Positions 1 through 11,265 of a stretch of 64,000 bases of DNA are shown one piece after another. This DNA is from Branchinecta lynchi (Eukaryota; Arthropoda; Branchiopoda; Anostraca; Branchinectidae). The notes under the pieces were generated by a model that was not told the DNA's origin, did no database searches, and was given only the letters and a program-made list of their open reading frames with translations. Made by a program: the position numbers and the translations under genes. The first letter of the stretch is position 1. Every line of letters begins with the position of its first letter. The stretch is taken from the NCBI GenBank assembly GCA_023053575.1, contig JAKZAP010000016.1, forward strand, positions 6,444,046 through 6,508,045, read 5' to 3'.

Positions 1-140
1 GGCGTCAGTTACTTTCTTCCTTTCTTTAACATCTATTCCGTCATTTCGGATTTTTGTGCGAAAATATGCCTACAAAAATGTCAGCTATTTGGGGTGAAGT
101 TGTGCCGACGGATTACTTCAGAAGTATTCCTATTAGCTGA

Positions 141-1143
141 TTTTTGGGATCCCAAAACGTAAGTGGAGGGATACCTATGACATGGCAAAAGTTGTCCGTC
201 CGTCTGTCAGCACTATAACTCTCGAAGGGAATGAGATATTTGGATGAAACTTAGTGTGAGGAATCTTCGAGTCAAGGGAAAGGCCGAGTTCGTAGATAAG
301 CCCGGTAGCTGCATATTCAAATTAAGGGGCGATACAAATATTTTTTAAAAGCTAATGAGATAGTTGATTACGGGGTAAGACGACATGCTAAACACGAATA
401 AAAAACATTTTCACGCCGGACAAATAGTTCACCCGGAATCCGGCTAAAACCGGAAAGTTTGTTAAAAGTAAAAGTTTTATCTGAAGTTGATGAAATATCC
501 GATTTAGGGTAAGGAGATATGCTGAATCCGAATATGAAAATTATTTTCTCGTCGGACAAGTAGGTCGGCCGGAATCCGGCCAAAACCGGAAAGTTTGTCA
601 AAAATAAAAGATTAATCTGAAGTTGATTAGAAGAGGTTCGATTTAAGGATAGTGAAACATGCTGAATCCGAAATGAAAATTATTTTGTCGCCGGACAAGT
701 AGATCGCCCGGAATCCGGCCATAACCGGAAAATCTGTTACAAGTAAAAGTTTTATATGAATTTCATTAGGTGTTCTATTTACGGGTAAGAAGGCATGCTG
801 AATTCGTGTATGACAATCATTTTATACCTGGACACATTTCACCTCAATTATTTGTTTATTATGGAGATATGGATGGTATGGAGATACGCTGGATCTGTTT
901 TTGAACTTCAATTTTTTGCAAGACAAGTAGTTCGCACGGAATCCTGCTGAAACCGGAAATTTGGCAGAAGTAAGGCAGGAACTTTCGTCAAAGCAGACAT
1001 GACGCAGGCTATAGGGGTAAACTCACATGCTGAATCCATATTTGAACTTCGTCTTCTCCGATGATTACCACTGGACAGCTACAAGACCCAATTGTCTGTA
1101 TATATTAAGTTTTTGGGATCCCATCGAAACCTTTGGTCTTGTT
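141..1143 (-). mobile_element. Element A copy A1 (mini-me/HINE-like repeat)
   Basis: Non-coding dispersed repeat. Read from its 5' end it begins AACAAGACC at 1143, has GGGATCCC about 20 bases in, then tandem modules of roughly 120-140 bp (each with GGCCGGATTCCGGGCGAACTA-like, ACATGCTGAA-like and TAAAAGT-like words), then an AAGTTTCATC core, a GTCY-type run, and ends in the palindrome TTTTTGGGATCCCAAAACG at 141-159. No ORF with coding character is present. Several further copies occur in the window in both orientations. Assignment to the mini-me/DINE-1/HINE class is inferred from architecture only. Confidence 0.8.
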
Positions 1144-1413
1144 ACATAGGAATGTGCCGAGAAATAATGTTGATATACCTTTGCCAGCGCTTCGTGCAGA
1201 CAAAACTTATTTTGGGCCAGATTCTGTGAACGTATTTCCTTCTCAGACCATGATCTGCCCTACCCCCCCCCCCTCCCAGCTTAGCTATTTCCGCGGTAGG
1301 GGTTCCCCAGTAAAAATACAGTAAAATGCGGGTCAAGCTTGTTTAAATATCACTTTCAGCTTTTACATCCACTCCTTTTGAGATTAAGATGATGTTCTAA
1401 ACATATTACTCCG
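1144..1413. other. Spacer between two A copies, nothing recognised
   Basis: About 270 bp with a run of ten Cs near 1264. Short ORFs on both strands have no recognisable product. Confidence 0.5.
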
Positions 1414-2648
1414 TTTTTGGGATCCCAAAACGTAAGTGGAGGGATACCTATGACATCGCAAAAGTTGTCCGTCTGTCCGTCCGTCCGTCTGTGCGCACTG
1501 TAACTCTCGAAGGGAATGAGATATTTTGATGAAACTTCGTGTGAGGATTCTTTGGGTCAAGAGTAAGGTCAAGTTCGTAGATGAGCTATTTAACCCTACA
1601 TTTAGGGGTGGGGGAGGGGTTTTAAATTAAGGGACAAATTAAATATTATTAAACAGATAATGTGATAGTCGATTATGAGGTAAGAAGACATGTTGAACAC
1701 GATGGTGAAAATCATTTTGTCATCGGAAAAGTAGTTCGCCCGGAAACTGGCCAAAACCGGAAAGTTTGTTAAAAGTAAAAGTTTTATTTGAAGTTGATTA
1801 GATGTTCGATTTAGGGGTAAGAAGACATGCTAAAGACGATGATGAAAACCGTTTTATCGCCGGACAAGTAGTTAGCCCAGAATCCGGCCAAAACCGGAAA
1901 GTCTGTTATAAGTAAAAATTTTATTTGAAGTTGATTAGATGTTCGATTTAGGGGTTGGACACCATTTTCTCGCCGAACAAGTAGTTCGCCCGGAATCCGG
2001 CCAAAGCGGAAAGTTTGTTAAAAGTAACAGTTTTATTTGGAGTTGATTAGATGTTCGATTTAGGGGTAAGAAGACATGCTGAACACTTATGTGAAAACAA
2101 TATTCTACCCAGACAAGTAGTTCGCCCGAAATCCGGCCAAAACCGAAAATTGTTAAAAGTTAGAGTTTTATTTGTAGTTGATCAGGTATTCGATTTAGGG
2201 GCAAAGAGATGGTAAATCCGTGTATGACAATCATTTTTTACCCGGACATATAGTTCGACGGGAATCCGGCTGGAGCCGGAAAATTTGTTATAAGTTGAAT
2301 TTTTATTTGAAGTTGATTAGATGTTCAGTATTGGGGAAAAAAGATACGCTGAGTTCGTTTTTGAGCTTTCTTTATTCGACGGAAAAGTAGTTCCGGAATT
2401 CGGCCGAAACCGGGAAATCGGCAGAAGTGGCAGGAAGTTTTCCTCAAAACAGAGATGGCTTATAGGGGTAAGCACACATGCTGATTCAATACCTGAACTT
2501 GTTTTCTCAGATGATTAACCTGTTTTTGAATTTTAATAGTAAAAATGTTCAAGGAGTCTGGCGAAGACTGGATCTGGCGAAGACAAGACCCAATTGTCTG
2601 GATCAAATATTGAATTTTTGGGATCCCATCGAAACCTTTGGTCTTGTT
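1414..2648 (-). mobile_element. Element A copy A2, near full length
   Basis: Same structure as A1. The 3' palindrome is at 1414-1431. The 5' end at 2648 carries a clear subterminal inverted repeat, ACAAGACC at 2583-2590 against GGTCTTGT at 2640-2647. About seven internal modules can be counted. This is one of the most complete copies. Confidence 0.8.
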
Positions 2649-2663
2649 ATCACTTGCTCAATA

Positions 2664-3020
2664 CACTGTCAGAAGTTTGATAACAGACAACAGAAGGATG
2701 CGTGGTTTCAACAGACAGTGCGTAACAGACAACATTTGGGATGGTATCTTTTATGTTGGAAAACGTTATATGTGAAATATTATCCAGAAAAAGCATTGCC
2801 AGGAAGAGCAAAAAAGAAAGACAAAAAACATCTACTGAATTTTTTGGTTTGTCGTCATGAAGTCGGAAAATTGAGCAGATGGTTTTTGGCGATTTTTCGG
2901 CTCTTCCTGATGGCAACGCTTGTTATGCAAAACATTTTCAAACGGAACAGAAAACATTCGAAGTGTTGTCGATTGAAACTGCGTATCCTTCCATTGTCTG
3001 TTATGAAACTTCTGACATTG
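2664..3020. mobile_element. MITE family T, copy T1 (TA target duplication)
   Basis: The left end begins CACTGTCAGAAGTTTGATAA. The right end is its inverted partner, ending in CTTCTGACATTG, and the terminal repeats extend about 50 bp (shared GGATGCG/CGTATCC words). The element is flanked by TA at 2662-2663 and 3021-3022, as expected for Tc1/mariner-type insertion. The 181-codon reading frame across it (2478-3023) also runs through the end of element A2 and is not taken as a gene. Confidence 0.75.
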
Positions 3021-4085
3021 TAGTTAACTCAAAGCGTCAGTCCTTCAAAAGCAAAATATAGCATGAATTCCCGAAATTACGGTAAGTTCAGCTTCTAACT
3101 GTGAAGCAAAAGTGATTGACCTCGCTTACATATTTATGGAGGAAACGTACAATCTTGATGGCTTACGGTGCGTAAAATGTCAGGTCATGTTATTTGGGAT
3201 CTCCGACATTGGTGTTGTGGTGCTTGTCACTTATGTACATTGTTCGTCCGTCTGTCAGTGGAAGCCCAATAGACTTGGATAAGTTAACTTACTAATTATA
3301 TAGAAGCAAAAGTGATTGATTTCACCCGCATTCGTATGTAATGCTGGGAGTGAGTTGTGTATGTTCTAATCGATGATACTAATCGTGTATATTCTGTATA
3401 TCCTATATATTTTGTTGATTCATTGTGAAAATTTGTCCTAAGTTTTCCTATGTTGGGTCACATAATATTGCCCTAGATTTTCGCTTGGGCTTGATTTTTG
3501 CTAAAATTTTCTTTTCCTATTTTTTTTTAAATTTTTTCAGAAGCTGGTCAAATCCAAAGTCAATTCTGCAGGCTATTTTGTCGGTATTCTCTTATGACAC
3601 AAAATCGATCCATGGTGAAACTGTCTTCTTTTAAAAGGCGTTGTTAAAGCTCTGGTTTGAAGTTATCCTGTTGTATTATGTTACGTTTTGGTCCTCTTCC
3701 GAAGTACAAGTTAGTATTGGCAGCCAATCAATATTACGTTCTTAGTTTTAGATTTTGTATTTGATTTCAACTGATGGATAAAACTTCTTCATCAGATTAT
3801 CTTATCCTGGATGCCATCTACTTTATTTACGTTGGTTTAAACTAAATAATTTCACCGGAATCACCATTTGTTACATCCACAAAGGCTGGGTCACGCCCGT
3901 CACGGGGAATTAAATGATGGCATGGGAAGCTGTTTCCTGCGTTGTTCTGTACTTCTTATGTGAAAAATCCTAAATCCCATATATATTTTAGCCTTAAGTT
4001 ACTCCCAGGCTTGTATATATATATAGAAAACATGCAATCTTAGCGGGCTTCGTGTCGTAAATTGTCATTAAAAGCTTTTTTTGGA
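3021..4085. other. No gene recognised; one diverged A-like 3' module
   Basis: About 1 kb of AT-rich DNA. Around 3120-3300 there are weak matches to the 3' module of element A (GGGATCTCCGAC, then GTCCGTCTGTC), and the same words recur at 4086-4300. Nothing coding or RNA-like is evident in the remainder. Confidence 0.5.
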
Positions 4086-4300
4086 TTATCAACATCAGTG
4101 TCGTAATGCCTGTCACATCGTATCTTCTAGTCCACTCGTCTGTCAATGTGTAAGCACGAAAGACCTCGAGGGGTTGAGATATTTTTATCGAGCTTGGAGT
4201 GCGGATCCTGTCTGGGTCAAAGGATAAGTCAGGTTCTATATTCGAGGGTGGTGGAGGGGGATATTAAATGAAGGCGTGAGAAAATGTCCTGCCCAAGCTC
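4086..4300 (-). repeat. Strongly diverged 3' end of an element A
   Basis: It keeps the order of the A 3' end: ATCAACATC, CTCGTCTGTC, a GAGATATTTTTATCGAGCTTGG core related to GATGAAACTTGG, then GAGGGTGGTGGAGGGGG. It is far less conserved than other copies and likely an older insertion. Confidence 0.5.
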
Positions 4301-4370
4301 ATGAGATTGTCGATCTGGGGTAAGGAGACATAAATATTCCTTCAGCCCAAGCTGACTTGGAATCGTATAT

Positions 4371-5147
4371 AACAAGACCAATGTTTTGACGGGATCCCAA
4401 AAATGTATTATTTGATCCAGACAAATTCGTCTTGTAGATACCGCGTCTTCGCCAGTCTCCTGGAACATTTGTATTATTAATATTTAGAAACAGAGTAAGG
4501 CCAATGGCTAATCATCTGAGAAAACCAAGTTCAGAGATATTTTCAGCATGTGTCATCGTATAAGCACCCTTATACGAAAGGCGAAATCGATCAAAACATC
4601 CAGCCTTACGCCTTCTAAATTTCCGGTTTCCGAACAAACTGCTTGTCCGGCAAAGCTCACAAACAAATTCGCCAGGTCTCCTTATTCCTACATCGAACCT
4701 GTCATCACCTTCCGTTAAGACTTTTGCTTTCAACAAACTTTCTGGTTTGGCCGGATTTCTGCCGGACAACCATACCTACATGTAATAGATTTTCCGGTTT
4801 GGGCCTGATTCCGCGCGAACTATATGTTTGGGTGGAAAATGATTGTCATATGCAGATTCAGCATGTCTTCTTACCCCTATCTCGAACATCTAATCAGCCC
4901 CAAATGAAGATTTTACTTTTGACAAACTTTCTGGTTTTAGCCAGATTCCGGGAGAACTAGCTCTTAGACAATGTTCTTTTCGCCCCTTAAACCCCCACCC
5001 CTAAATGAAGTGCTACGGAGCCCATCTACGAACTCGACCTGTCTCATCGAGTTTCATCAAAATATATCATTACCTTTGAGAGTTATCGTGCTTACGGACG
5101 GAACGAAGTCATAGGTATCCGCCCACTTACGTTTTGGGATCTCAAAA
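4371..5147 (+). mobile_element. Element A copy A3
   Basis: It starts AACAAGACCAATG, contains internal modules with the CCGGATTCCGGG-type word, and ends with an AGTTTCATC core (about 5050) and the palindrome TTTTGGGATCTCAAAA. It is shorter than A2, with fewer modules. A CAGCCCAAGCTGACTTGG word just outside its 5' end belongs to repeat S. Confidence 0.75.
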
Positions 5148-5157
5148 CTTACTCAAA

Positions 5158-5240
5158 ACGGACATGTGATCTAGGATATTCTTCAGCGATATTTCGGTCC
5201 TTCTTGGCAAGGGTCCTCTTCGGGCTGTAACTGGAAGAAT
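5158..5240 (-). repeat. Repeat S fragment
   Basis: Contains GATATTTCGGTCCTTCTTGG, CAAGGGTCCTCTTCGGGCTG and related words. The same block appears inverted at 11143-11262 and 27963-28078, and in this orientation at 9236-9430 and 40935-41070. It abuts element A3. Confidence 0.6.
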
Positions 5241-5384
5241 CGAACATGCAGTAAATGATTTATCTTATAACCTGATCATTTTATTACAACCTTAAAATAT
5301 AATTTTAACATGCAATAAAAGACATATTAGTACAAGAGTATTTCCTTATCCTAAGGGATTTCCTTGTACAAGGATATATTACTT

Positions 5385-5452
5385 TCTCCATTTACTCCGC
5401 CTTTCCGAAACGGCGGGTCATACATAAATTACTTACTTACTTACTTATATCT
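5385..5452 (+). repeat. LINE 3' tail with (TTAC)n
   Basis: The sequence ATTTACTCCGCC...GGCGGGTCATA runs into about four TTAC units. The same 3' end, on the opposite strand, terminates the LINE at 6268-7085. Only the last ~70 bp are present, so this is a 5'-truncated copy. Confidence 0.6.
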
Positions 5453-5455
5453 TAT

Positions 5456-7945
5456 TACCCTAAAATTGCCTTAAATTGCACTTGCAAGCAATAAGGATGT
5501 TGAATCCCGATGAGTAGCTTGCGGTTGCTGATGGTGCTCATTTATTTCCGGGTCACTGTTTCTGGGGCTCTCCAGTACACCTTCCACGGTTGCGCACACC
5601 AGTCCTCGTCAGTCGCTTTTTGAACCCCTCAGGTGATCAGCTGCGACTACTTCGACAAAAGAACAGCACGATTGCTGAAGAAGTGCTGGTGAACATGAGA
5701 AGAGCACGATCTTCGTAACAGCTTCCGGGAGTGCCCCTAGTCCGTGAATTGCTGTCAGGAGCAAAGAGGGAAGGTAGACAATTAGAGTTGAGTAGTTTGA
5801 AGACAAGTAGCATGTCTCCCCTCTTCCGCCGGTAAGTTAGTGTTGGAAGTTTCAGTTTCTGCAGCCGTTGTTCATAAGGCAGTGTTTTGAGGCCACGAAC
5901 GGATTTTGTGGCTCACCTCTGGACGCCTTCGATGAGGTTCTTGGCTTGTTTGTAGATGGGCGATGCAAGGGCGTTACCGCTCTTCAATTTGGGCCTGACC
6001 AAGGCTTTGTAAAGATTCATCATAACAGCTGGTTTGCGATATGTAATTGAGCGTTTGATCATCCCTAGAGTCCGATTCGCGCTTGCGACCACCTTTTTGG
6101 TGTGGTAATGGAACTTCAGTTGATCGTAAACAATGACTCCGAGATCTTGCTCTTCTGAGGTGGGTGGGATCGGAACTGAGAGGCCTGATCCAGGTCTTCT
6201 CATTTGGTATTGTCGTTTTGTATTATTATGTCCGAAGTGGAGTATAAGGCATTTGTCAGGGTTGAACTAAGTAAGTAAGTAAGTAATTTATTTATGACCC
6301 GCCATTTTGAAAAGGCAGAGTAAATGAAGAATATAAACAAAATACATAAACACACAGAAAAAGACACTTAATTTCCAATCTTCGGTCAGGAAGCAGTGGA
6401 CGTCGTGCGCTGGTTGGGCCCTGTTGTCCATGTTTTTTGAAAGTGACGAGGAAACATCCAGAAGGGTAACACTTGCATCTTGAATGGTGAATTTCTCCGA
6501 CAATGTATGGTTGTGACATAGTTTCGACAAGTGGAGCAGGTGCTTCGCATATTTAAAATTATATGATCTCATCTATTTAATCTCCTTCTTTCGCACAACG
6601 TGAGTGACGCCAGAACGGAATAGCATAGAAGAAGCGCAAACGGTGCTGTGCAAATTTCCCAAAGCTTTACGATTATAGCGCCCCCGGTTGGGGACGATGC
6701 GCCCATAGGCGCTACGGATTGATTTATAAATTTCTTGAACAACCGAACAGCAAAATTTCGACAATGAAGATTTGAACGTTATGCTGAGCCACCGTAGAGA
6801 GTCTGTTGATTTGACGATGAACGATCCAAGAGATATAGAAAACTTTGGATGCATTCGAACCATTTGACGAAGGGTTGAAATGCAGGTACTCCCATTTGAC
6901 AGGTTAACTTCAAGGCCAATTTTGAGAAGCTCCAACGACAGCTTACTTATATTTTTTTGTGAGTGTGGATCGTCGACGGCTTAATAAGAGCAAGTCGTCC
7001 GCGTAGGCTATGTAGCTGAAGGCATAGTCTTTATAGAAGTAATCAGGATGGAAAGAATCGAGACAAGAAGATATGGCCGATTTGGACTTAACCAATCAGC
7101 TAGAGTGTTCAGATCCTCTTGAAGGGTGTTTTCAGAGCGTTGTCAAAAACAAGCTTCGAGTCATCTGCGGATTGCGGTAAGGGGTTCTTTAGCAGCTGAC
7201 GGGCATCGTTGATACAGATCTTGAAGAGATTTGGTCTTAGTACTGTCCCTTGCGGTTCTCCACCAAGTACTGAAACTTCTGATGATAAGACCTCCTCACC
7301 TGCTGTACCAAAGATGCTTAAGTCCAGTCAGGAAGTTCTGCACCCAATCTGCAACTTTTGGGTGAATAGAGCATGCATCAACCTTGATGCGCAGCCTCCT
7401 GCGGCTAACCTTGTCAAACGCTTTTGCCTGGTCTAGTAGTGCTACATCAACTGGTATGGCTTGCTCCAGAAAGTTAGTGACAATCTCATAAGACTCTATT
7501 AAGTTAGTGTCTACAGACTTGCCAGAGACGAAGCCATGTTGGCTTTGGTGAATGATCTTATGCTGCCAGGTGCTGGGTGATTTATTTGTTGACAATGCCT
7601 TCTATGACTTTGGGTATAACAGAGGTCAAACTGATTGGACGGTAATTCTCTGGGGAGTTTTTATTTCCCTTCTTGTAAATGGGAGTAAATTTGCCATTTT
7701 CCAATCCTCAGGGACAGATCCTTGGTCAAGAGACAGTTGGAATATTCTTGTTAACATTGGTGCTAGGATAGAGCTGGCAGCCTGGCCTCCTTCACTGTTC
7801 TTGGGTGTATCCATCAGGTCCTCTTGATTTATTGGGGTCTAGGGCAAGCGGCTTCTCGACGTCTGATCCCGAAACAACAATTCTTTCCATGGGTGCGGTG
7901 ATTGAGTATTTTGTCGTGTTTTATTGTTGACTTTCTGTTTGAGGT
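5456..7945 (-). pseudogene. CR1-like LINE reverse transcriptase, degenerate and interrupted
   Basis: Minus-strand translation gives consecutive pieces of a non-LTR retrotransposon reverse transcriptase: NKSRGPDG and the LAPMLTRIFQLSL...VPEDWKMANLLP block (7626-7860), QHGFVSGKSVDTNLI and LLDQAKAFDKVSRRRL (7296-7595), ENTLQEDLNTLADWL (about 7090-7135), FNPDKC and EEQDLGVIVYDQLKFHYHTK (6060-6260), ANRTLGMIKRSITYRK, LYKALVRPKLKSGNA and a final FKKRL-type C-terminus near 5620. This order and these words are typical of CR1-type LINEs. Several frameshifts and stops make it non-functional. A second LINE (6268-7085) splits it, and the upstream end stops at MITE T2. The YADD-bearing part is missing. 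Confidence 0.85.
6268..7085 (-). mobile_element. Second LINE fragment nested in the CR1-like LINE
   Basis: The minus strand reads FSYIAYADDLLLLSRRRSTL (RT box with YADD) followed by ELLKIGLEVNLSN, then a C-terminal region ending near 6290, then a short 3' end and a (CTTA)n tail at 6268-6284. It starts inside the RT domain, as expected for 5' truncation. The CR1 reading breaks just after ADWL on one side and resumes at FNPDKC on the other. A 3-bp AGT may be the target duplication. The clade is not clear. Confidence 0.75.
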
Positions 7946-7953
7946 CTTGACTA

Positions 7954-8332
7954 CACTGTCCGAAGTTTCATAACAGATTGCGGAGAACACTTTCAAGAAT
8001 AACACCTTTTCACTTAGAAATAAAGTGTTATAACCAATCAAGTTTATACTATTTCGTGCCTAGATTTCCCACAACACCTTCAATAGGTAAAAAAACTACA
8101 CTGTCAGAAGTTACATAACGACAATACAAGGATGCGCGATTTCAACAGATAACACTTTGTTATCTGTTATGTTTCTTTCCTTCCCGTTAGTATTTTTACC
8201 AACTGAAGGTGTTGTTGGAGATCTAGGCACGAAATAGTGTAAATTTAATTGGTCATAACACTTTATGTATAAGTGAAAAGGTGTTATTCTTGAAAGTGTT
8301 ATACGCTACCTGTTATGAAACTTCTGAGAGTG
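7954..8332. mobile_element. MITE family T, copy T2 (long terminal inverted repeats)
   Basis: Begins CACTGTCCGAAGTTTCATAA and ends with the inverted partner TTATGAAACTTCTGAGAGTG. The inverted repeats continue inward for well over 100 bp (AACACCTTTTCACTT against AAGTGAAAAGGTGTT; CGAAATAGTGTAAA against its partner). Flanked by TA at 7952-7953 and 8333-8334. A second, nearly identical member is at 31722-32104. Confidence 0.85.
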
Positions 8333-8397
8333 TAGGACTATAAATCCAGTAGAACAGAACGCTTTCAGTCCTGTCATTTCAGATATTGACAGTGTGG

Positions 8398-8590
8398 GGG
8401 GGGGGGGGCGGCAATACCCATAAGCAGGCCCGTATCCAGGAATTTATTTCGGGGGGGGGGGGGGGGTCCCATAGGGGGGGGTTGCCTGTGGGTCGCACAA
8501 AAAAGACATAGATCAGAGGGCAAAAGCATATAAAAAAATTTTTTTTTTTCGGGGGGGGTCAACCCCCCCCCCCTGGATACAGCCTTGCCT
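8398..8590. repeat. G-rich element with CCGTATCCAGG / CCTGGATACAG ends
   Basis: CCCGTATCCAGGAATTTATT at about 8428 and CCCCTGGATACAGCC at 8570-8586 form short inverted ends around runs of up to 18 Gs and 12 Cs. The same end words occur at 24922-26026 and 28370. Long homopolymers make the exact length unreliable. Confidence 0.5.
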
Positions 8591-9133
8591 ATAAGAGAAT
8601 CAGGTTCAGTCTGTCGTTTTGTCAATCCCCTTTTGTGATCTTAGTTCAGATTTTGGTCTTGTTTTCAAGGGAATTTCTGTCATGCATCGCTCTCAGTGAC
8701 TAAAAAATGTGAGTGCTAACTCGCGTGTCAAATGACAGTTTGTACTCAGTTTGTAATCGTCATAAAGTAGCGTAGGCTGAGGTATTCATTAACTTTGAAC
8801 GCCCTGCTGGTTTGCGATACATCATGAAATCCTGTCACATTAAGTGTTGGAATTGACTTGCAGACTTCACAGTGTCGTCCACCTGTTCTTTATAAATTTG
8901 GTTTATTTAAACGCTGCACACTTGAGCTCGGTCCAGTTCTAGAGCACTTTCTGCGTTTTCTCGATTTTAAAAGTTGAAAAGTCGGAGTAGCAGAGAATTC
9001 ACAATAAAATATGCAAGAAAAGGACCGTTACAGGTCCTTGATATCGTGAATTTGTTCCAACACAGGAAGTGAAACTAGACAATCCAAATCCTCCAGTCAA
9101 AATTACACGCTAATTGTAAGAGGTTCCGTGATA
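8591..9133. other. No feature recognised
   Basis: About 540 bp of apparently unique, moderately AT-rich DNA without an ORF, inverted repeat or RNA-like structure that I can support. Confidence 0.4.
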
Positions 9134-10071
9134 AACAAGACCAAAGGTTTCGATGGGATCCCAACAATTTAATATTTGATCCAGACAATTGGGTCTTGTA
9201 GATATCCGGTCTTCGCCAGACTCCTTGAACATATATTCAAATAATATATACAACGGACACGTCAGCTACGATTCTTCATCAGCGATATTTTGGCCCTTCT
9301 TGGGAAGGGTCTTCTTCAGGCTGTCAATCTTCAGGGTCAACTTCGGGGAAGGAAACAAACCAGTAATGATGAAGAATCGTAGCTGACGTATCCGTTGTAT
9401 ATATTATTTGAATATATGTTTCAAAGTCAGCTTGGGCTCAATATTTATCTACGAAGTACGGAACTTTCACAGCCCAGACATGCAAGAAAGGACAAGTGAT
9501 AAACCAACTTTTTGATTACAGGTCTGTTTACTTCCCAACCAACCAGTAATGATGAAGAATTGTCGCTGACGTATCCGTTGTATATATTATTGAATGTATG
9601 TTTCAAAGTCAGCTTGGGCTAAAGGAATACTTATCTCCTTGAATATTTTTACTATTAAAATTTAGAACCAGATTAAGGCCAATGGGTAATTATCTGAGAA
9701 AACCAACTTCAGTCCGGATTCCGCTTGTGCGTTAAACTCTAGGCATCTTCTCTACTTTGATTAAATTGATCAAAACTTCCTCCCATAAGTACTTCTGGCA
9801 AATTTCCGGTTTTGGCCGGATTCCGGGCATACTACTTATGCGGTAAAAAACAAAAAAAAATTCGCACCTTAATTTGGCCATCCCCCCCCCCCTAAATGTC
9901 GGTCTAAAGAGCCCATCTACGAACTTGATCCGTCCCTTGACCCGAAGAATCTTCACACCAAGTTTCATCAAAATATCTCATTACCTTCGAGAGTTGTCGT
10001 GCTGACAGACGGACGGATACGCGGACAACTTTTACTGAGTCATAGGTATCCATCCGCTTACATTTTCGGAT
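9134..10071 (+). mobile_element. Element A copy A4, disrupted by repeat S
   Basis: The A 5' end (AACAAGACCAAAGGTTTCG, then TTGGGTCTTG) is at 9134-9235. The A sequence resumes at about 9630 with its TTGAATATTTTTACTATT word and ends near 10071 with a decayed palindrome after the AAGTTTCATC core (9960) and GACGGACGG. About 390 bp of repeat S lies between. Confidence 0.7.
9236..9625. repeat. Repeat S block with ~50-bp inverted arms
   Basis: The segment 9236-9288 (CAAATAATATATACAACGGA, CGTCAGCTACGATTCTTCAT) is inverted at 9369-9420, giving arms of about 50 bp around an 80-bp centre. A third, directly repeated copy of the right arm lies at 9549-9620. It sits inside element A4, so it appears to be the younger insertion. 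Confidence 0.7.
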
Positions 10072-11030
10072 AATGTAATTTTAATATTCGGACACATAGC
10101 AACAGGTGTTGCTATATGTCTCACAAACCAGACACTTTGTGTACATGAACATCGTGAGTGGCAACCCCTCGACGTATCCTCCTGTATGAGGGAATCATGT
10201 AAGTACTAGTAATACATTGGCACCGCACTTTTCTCTCACCATATTTGTATCAAGAAGTGAACTACTGTCGTGACTTTCATGAGCCCTATGTGGTTACGGG
10301 TCAGCTAGATCAATAATTAACTTTAATTTTTCTCGAATCACGCCATAATCTCACGCCTCCTTACACATTTTCTATATCAAACCGGAACCAATTCCATGAA
10401 ATTGAAAATTAAGCCATCGGAATCCCTGCGGTAACCCCGCTTTTTGGGTACGACCCCTGAACTTGGCCTAGATTTCGGTAAAACGTTTCTCCGCTAGCGA
10501 TTTATTCTTTTTCGTCGTCAAAAACCTGTCCGAGGAGACTCACATACTTGCACTCTCTACCGCGCGTTTATTCAGTCTTGTAAAGCATGTATGTCTGACG
10601 CTACTTGATGTGCTCAGGTGATTTAACAGTCAAGGATTGATAAAAGTAACGCGTGGCAAAGTAAGTTGATTCCTGATGGAAGCATCATGGTGGAAGATAG
10701 GTATTTTTCAAATTTCGTTAGAAAAAGTTTTATTGTTAGCAGTACTGACAAGTAACAACGACTGCCTTTGTGTGAAATCCGGTATTAATATTTGCCGAAT
10801 CCAGAAACGATTCTGTATAGCAAAAGATATGTTTCCCACAAGTTCATTTTCCAACTTGAAGCGGCTTCGATAGTATATATATATTTATTTGTGTCCGCTT
10901 ACAAAAGGGAAAATTTACAAAAAAAAGAAGAAGAAGAAAAGAAACTAAGGAAAATATATACACGCACTAAACATAATACTAAAATCTATACCACGGATCG
11001 AGTCAGTATACGGTGTACGCAAGCATTTAA
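10072..11030. other. No gene recognised
   Basis: Mostly unique DNA. A stretch near 10835 (CACAAGTTCATTTTCCAACT) matches the left side of the repeat S copy at 27945, and an A-rich GAAGAAGAAGAAAAG tract lies near 10925. The two 65-85-codon ORFs here show no recognisable domain. Confidence 0.4.
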
Positions 11031-11033
11031 GCT

Positions 11034-11265
11034 CAAGCTCAAATGGTAGAGCGCCCGTCTTGTAAGCAGAGGGTCCTGAGTTCATATCCCGGCTGAGGAG
11101 CATTTTTGTGTTTCATTTCACTACTTATAAAATGCGACTTTGAGCCTGAAGAGGATCCTTGTCAAGAAGGACCGAAATATAGCTCTAATGAAATTCAGCT
11201 GACGTATCCGTTTTGCACTACCAGATATGATTCGCAGTCAGCTTGGGCTGAAGGACCTTTGAAAA
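11034..11265 (+). mobile_element. tRNA-Thr(UGU)-like head joined to repeat S (SINE)
   Basis: At 11034-11100 the sequence has a D-arm (GCTC...GAGC), an anticodon loop CTTGTAA, and a T-arm box GAGTTCATATCCC, as in tRNA-Thr(UGU). The anticodon stem (CCCGT/GCAGA) and T stem do not pair properly and only about half of the acceptor pairs, so it is not a working tRNA. About 40 bp later comes repeat S (GAAGAGGATCCTTGTCAAGA, then CAGCTTGGGCTGAAGGA). A tRNA-derived head with a conserved body is the usual layout of a SINE; that the two form one unit is inferred from this copy. Confidence 0.6.

Noticed and set aside
2478..3023. 181-codon + frame
   Set aside because: It crosses the 5' end of element A2 and the whole of MITE T1, including its TA flank.
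11034..11100. Functional tRNA-Thr gene
   Set aside because: Anticodon, T and acceptor stems do not pair well enough, and it is joined to a dispersed repeat.
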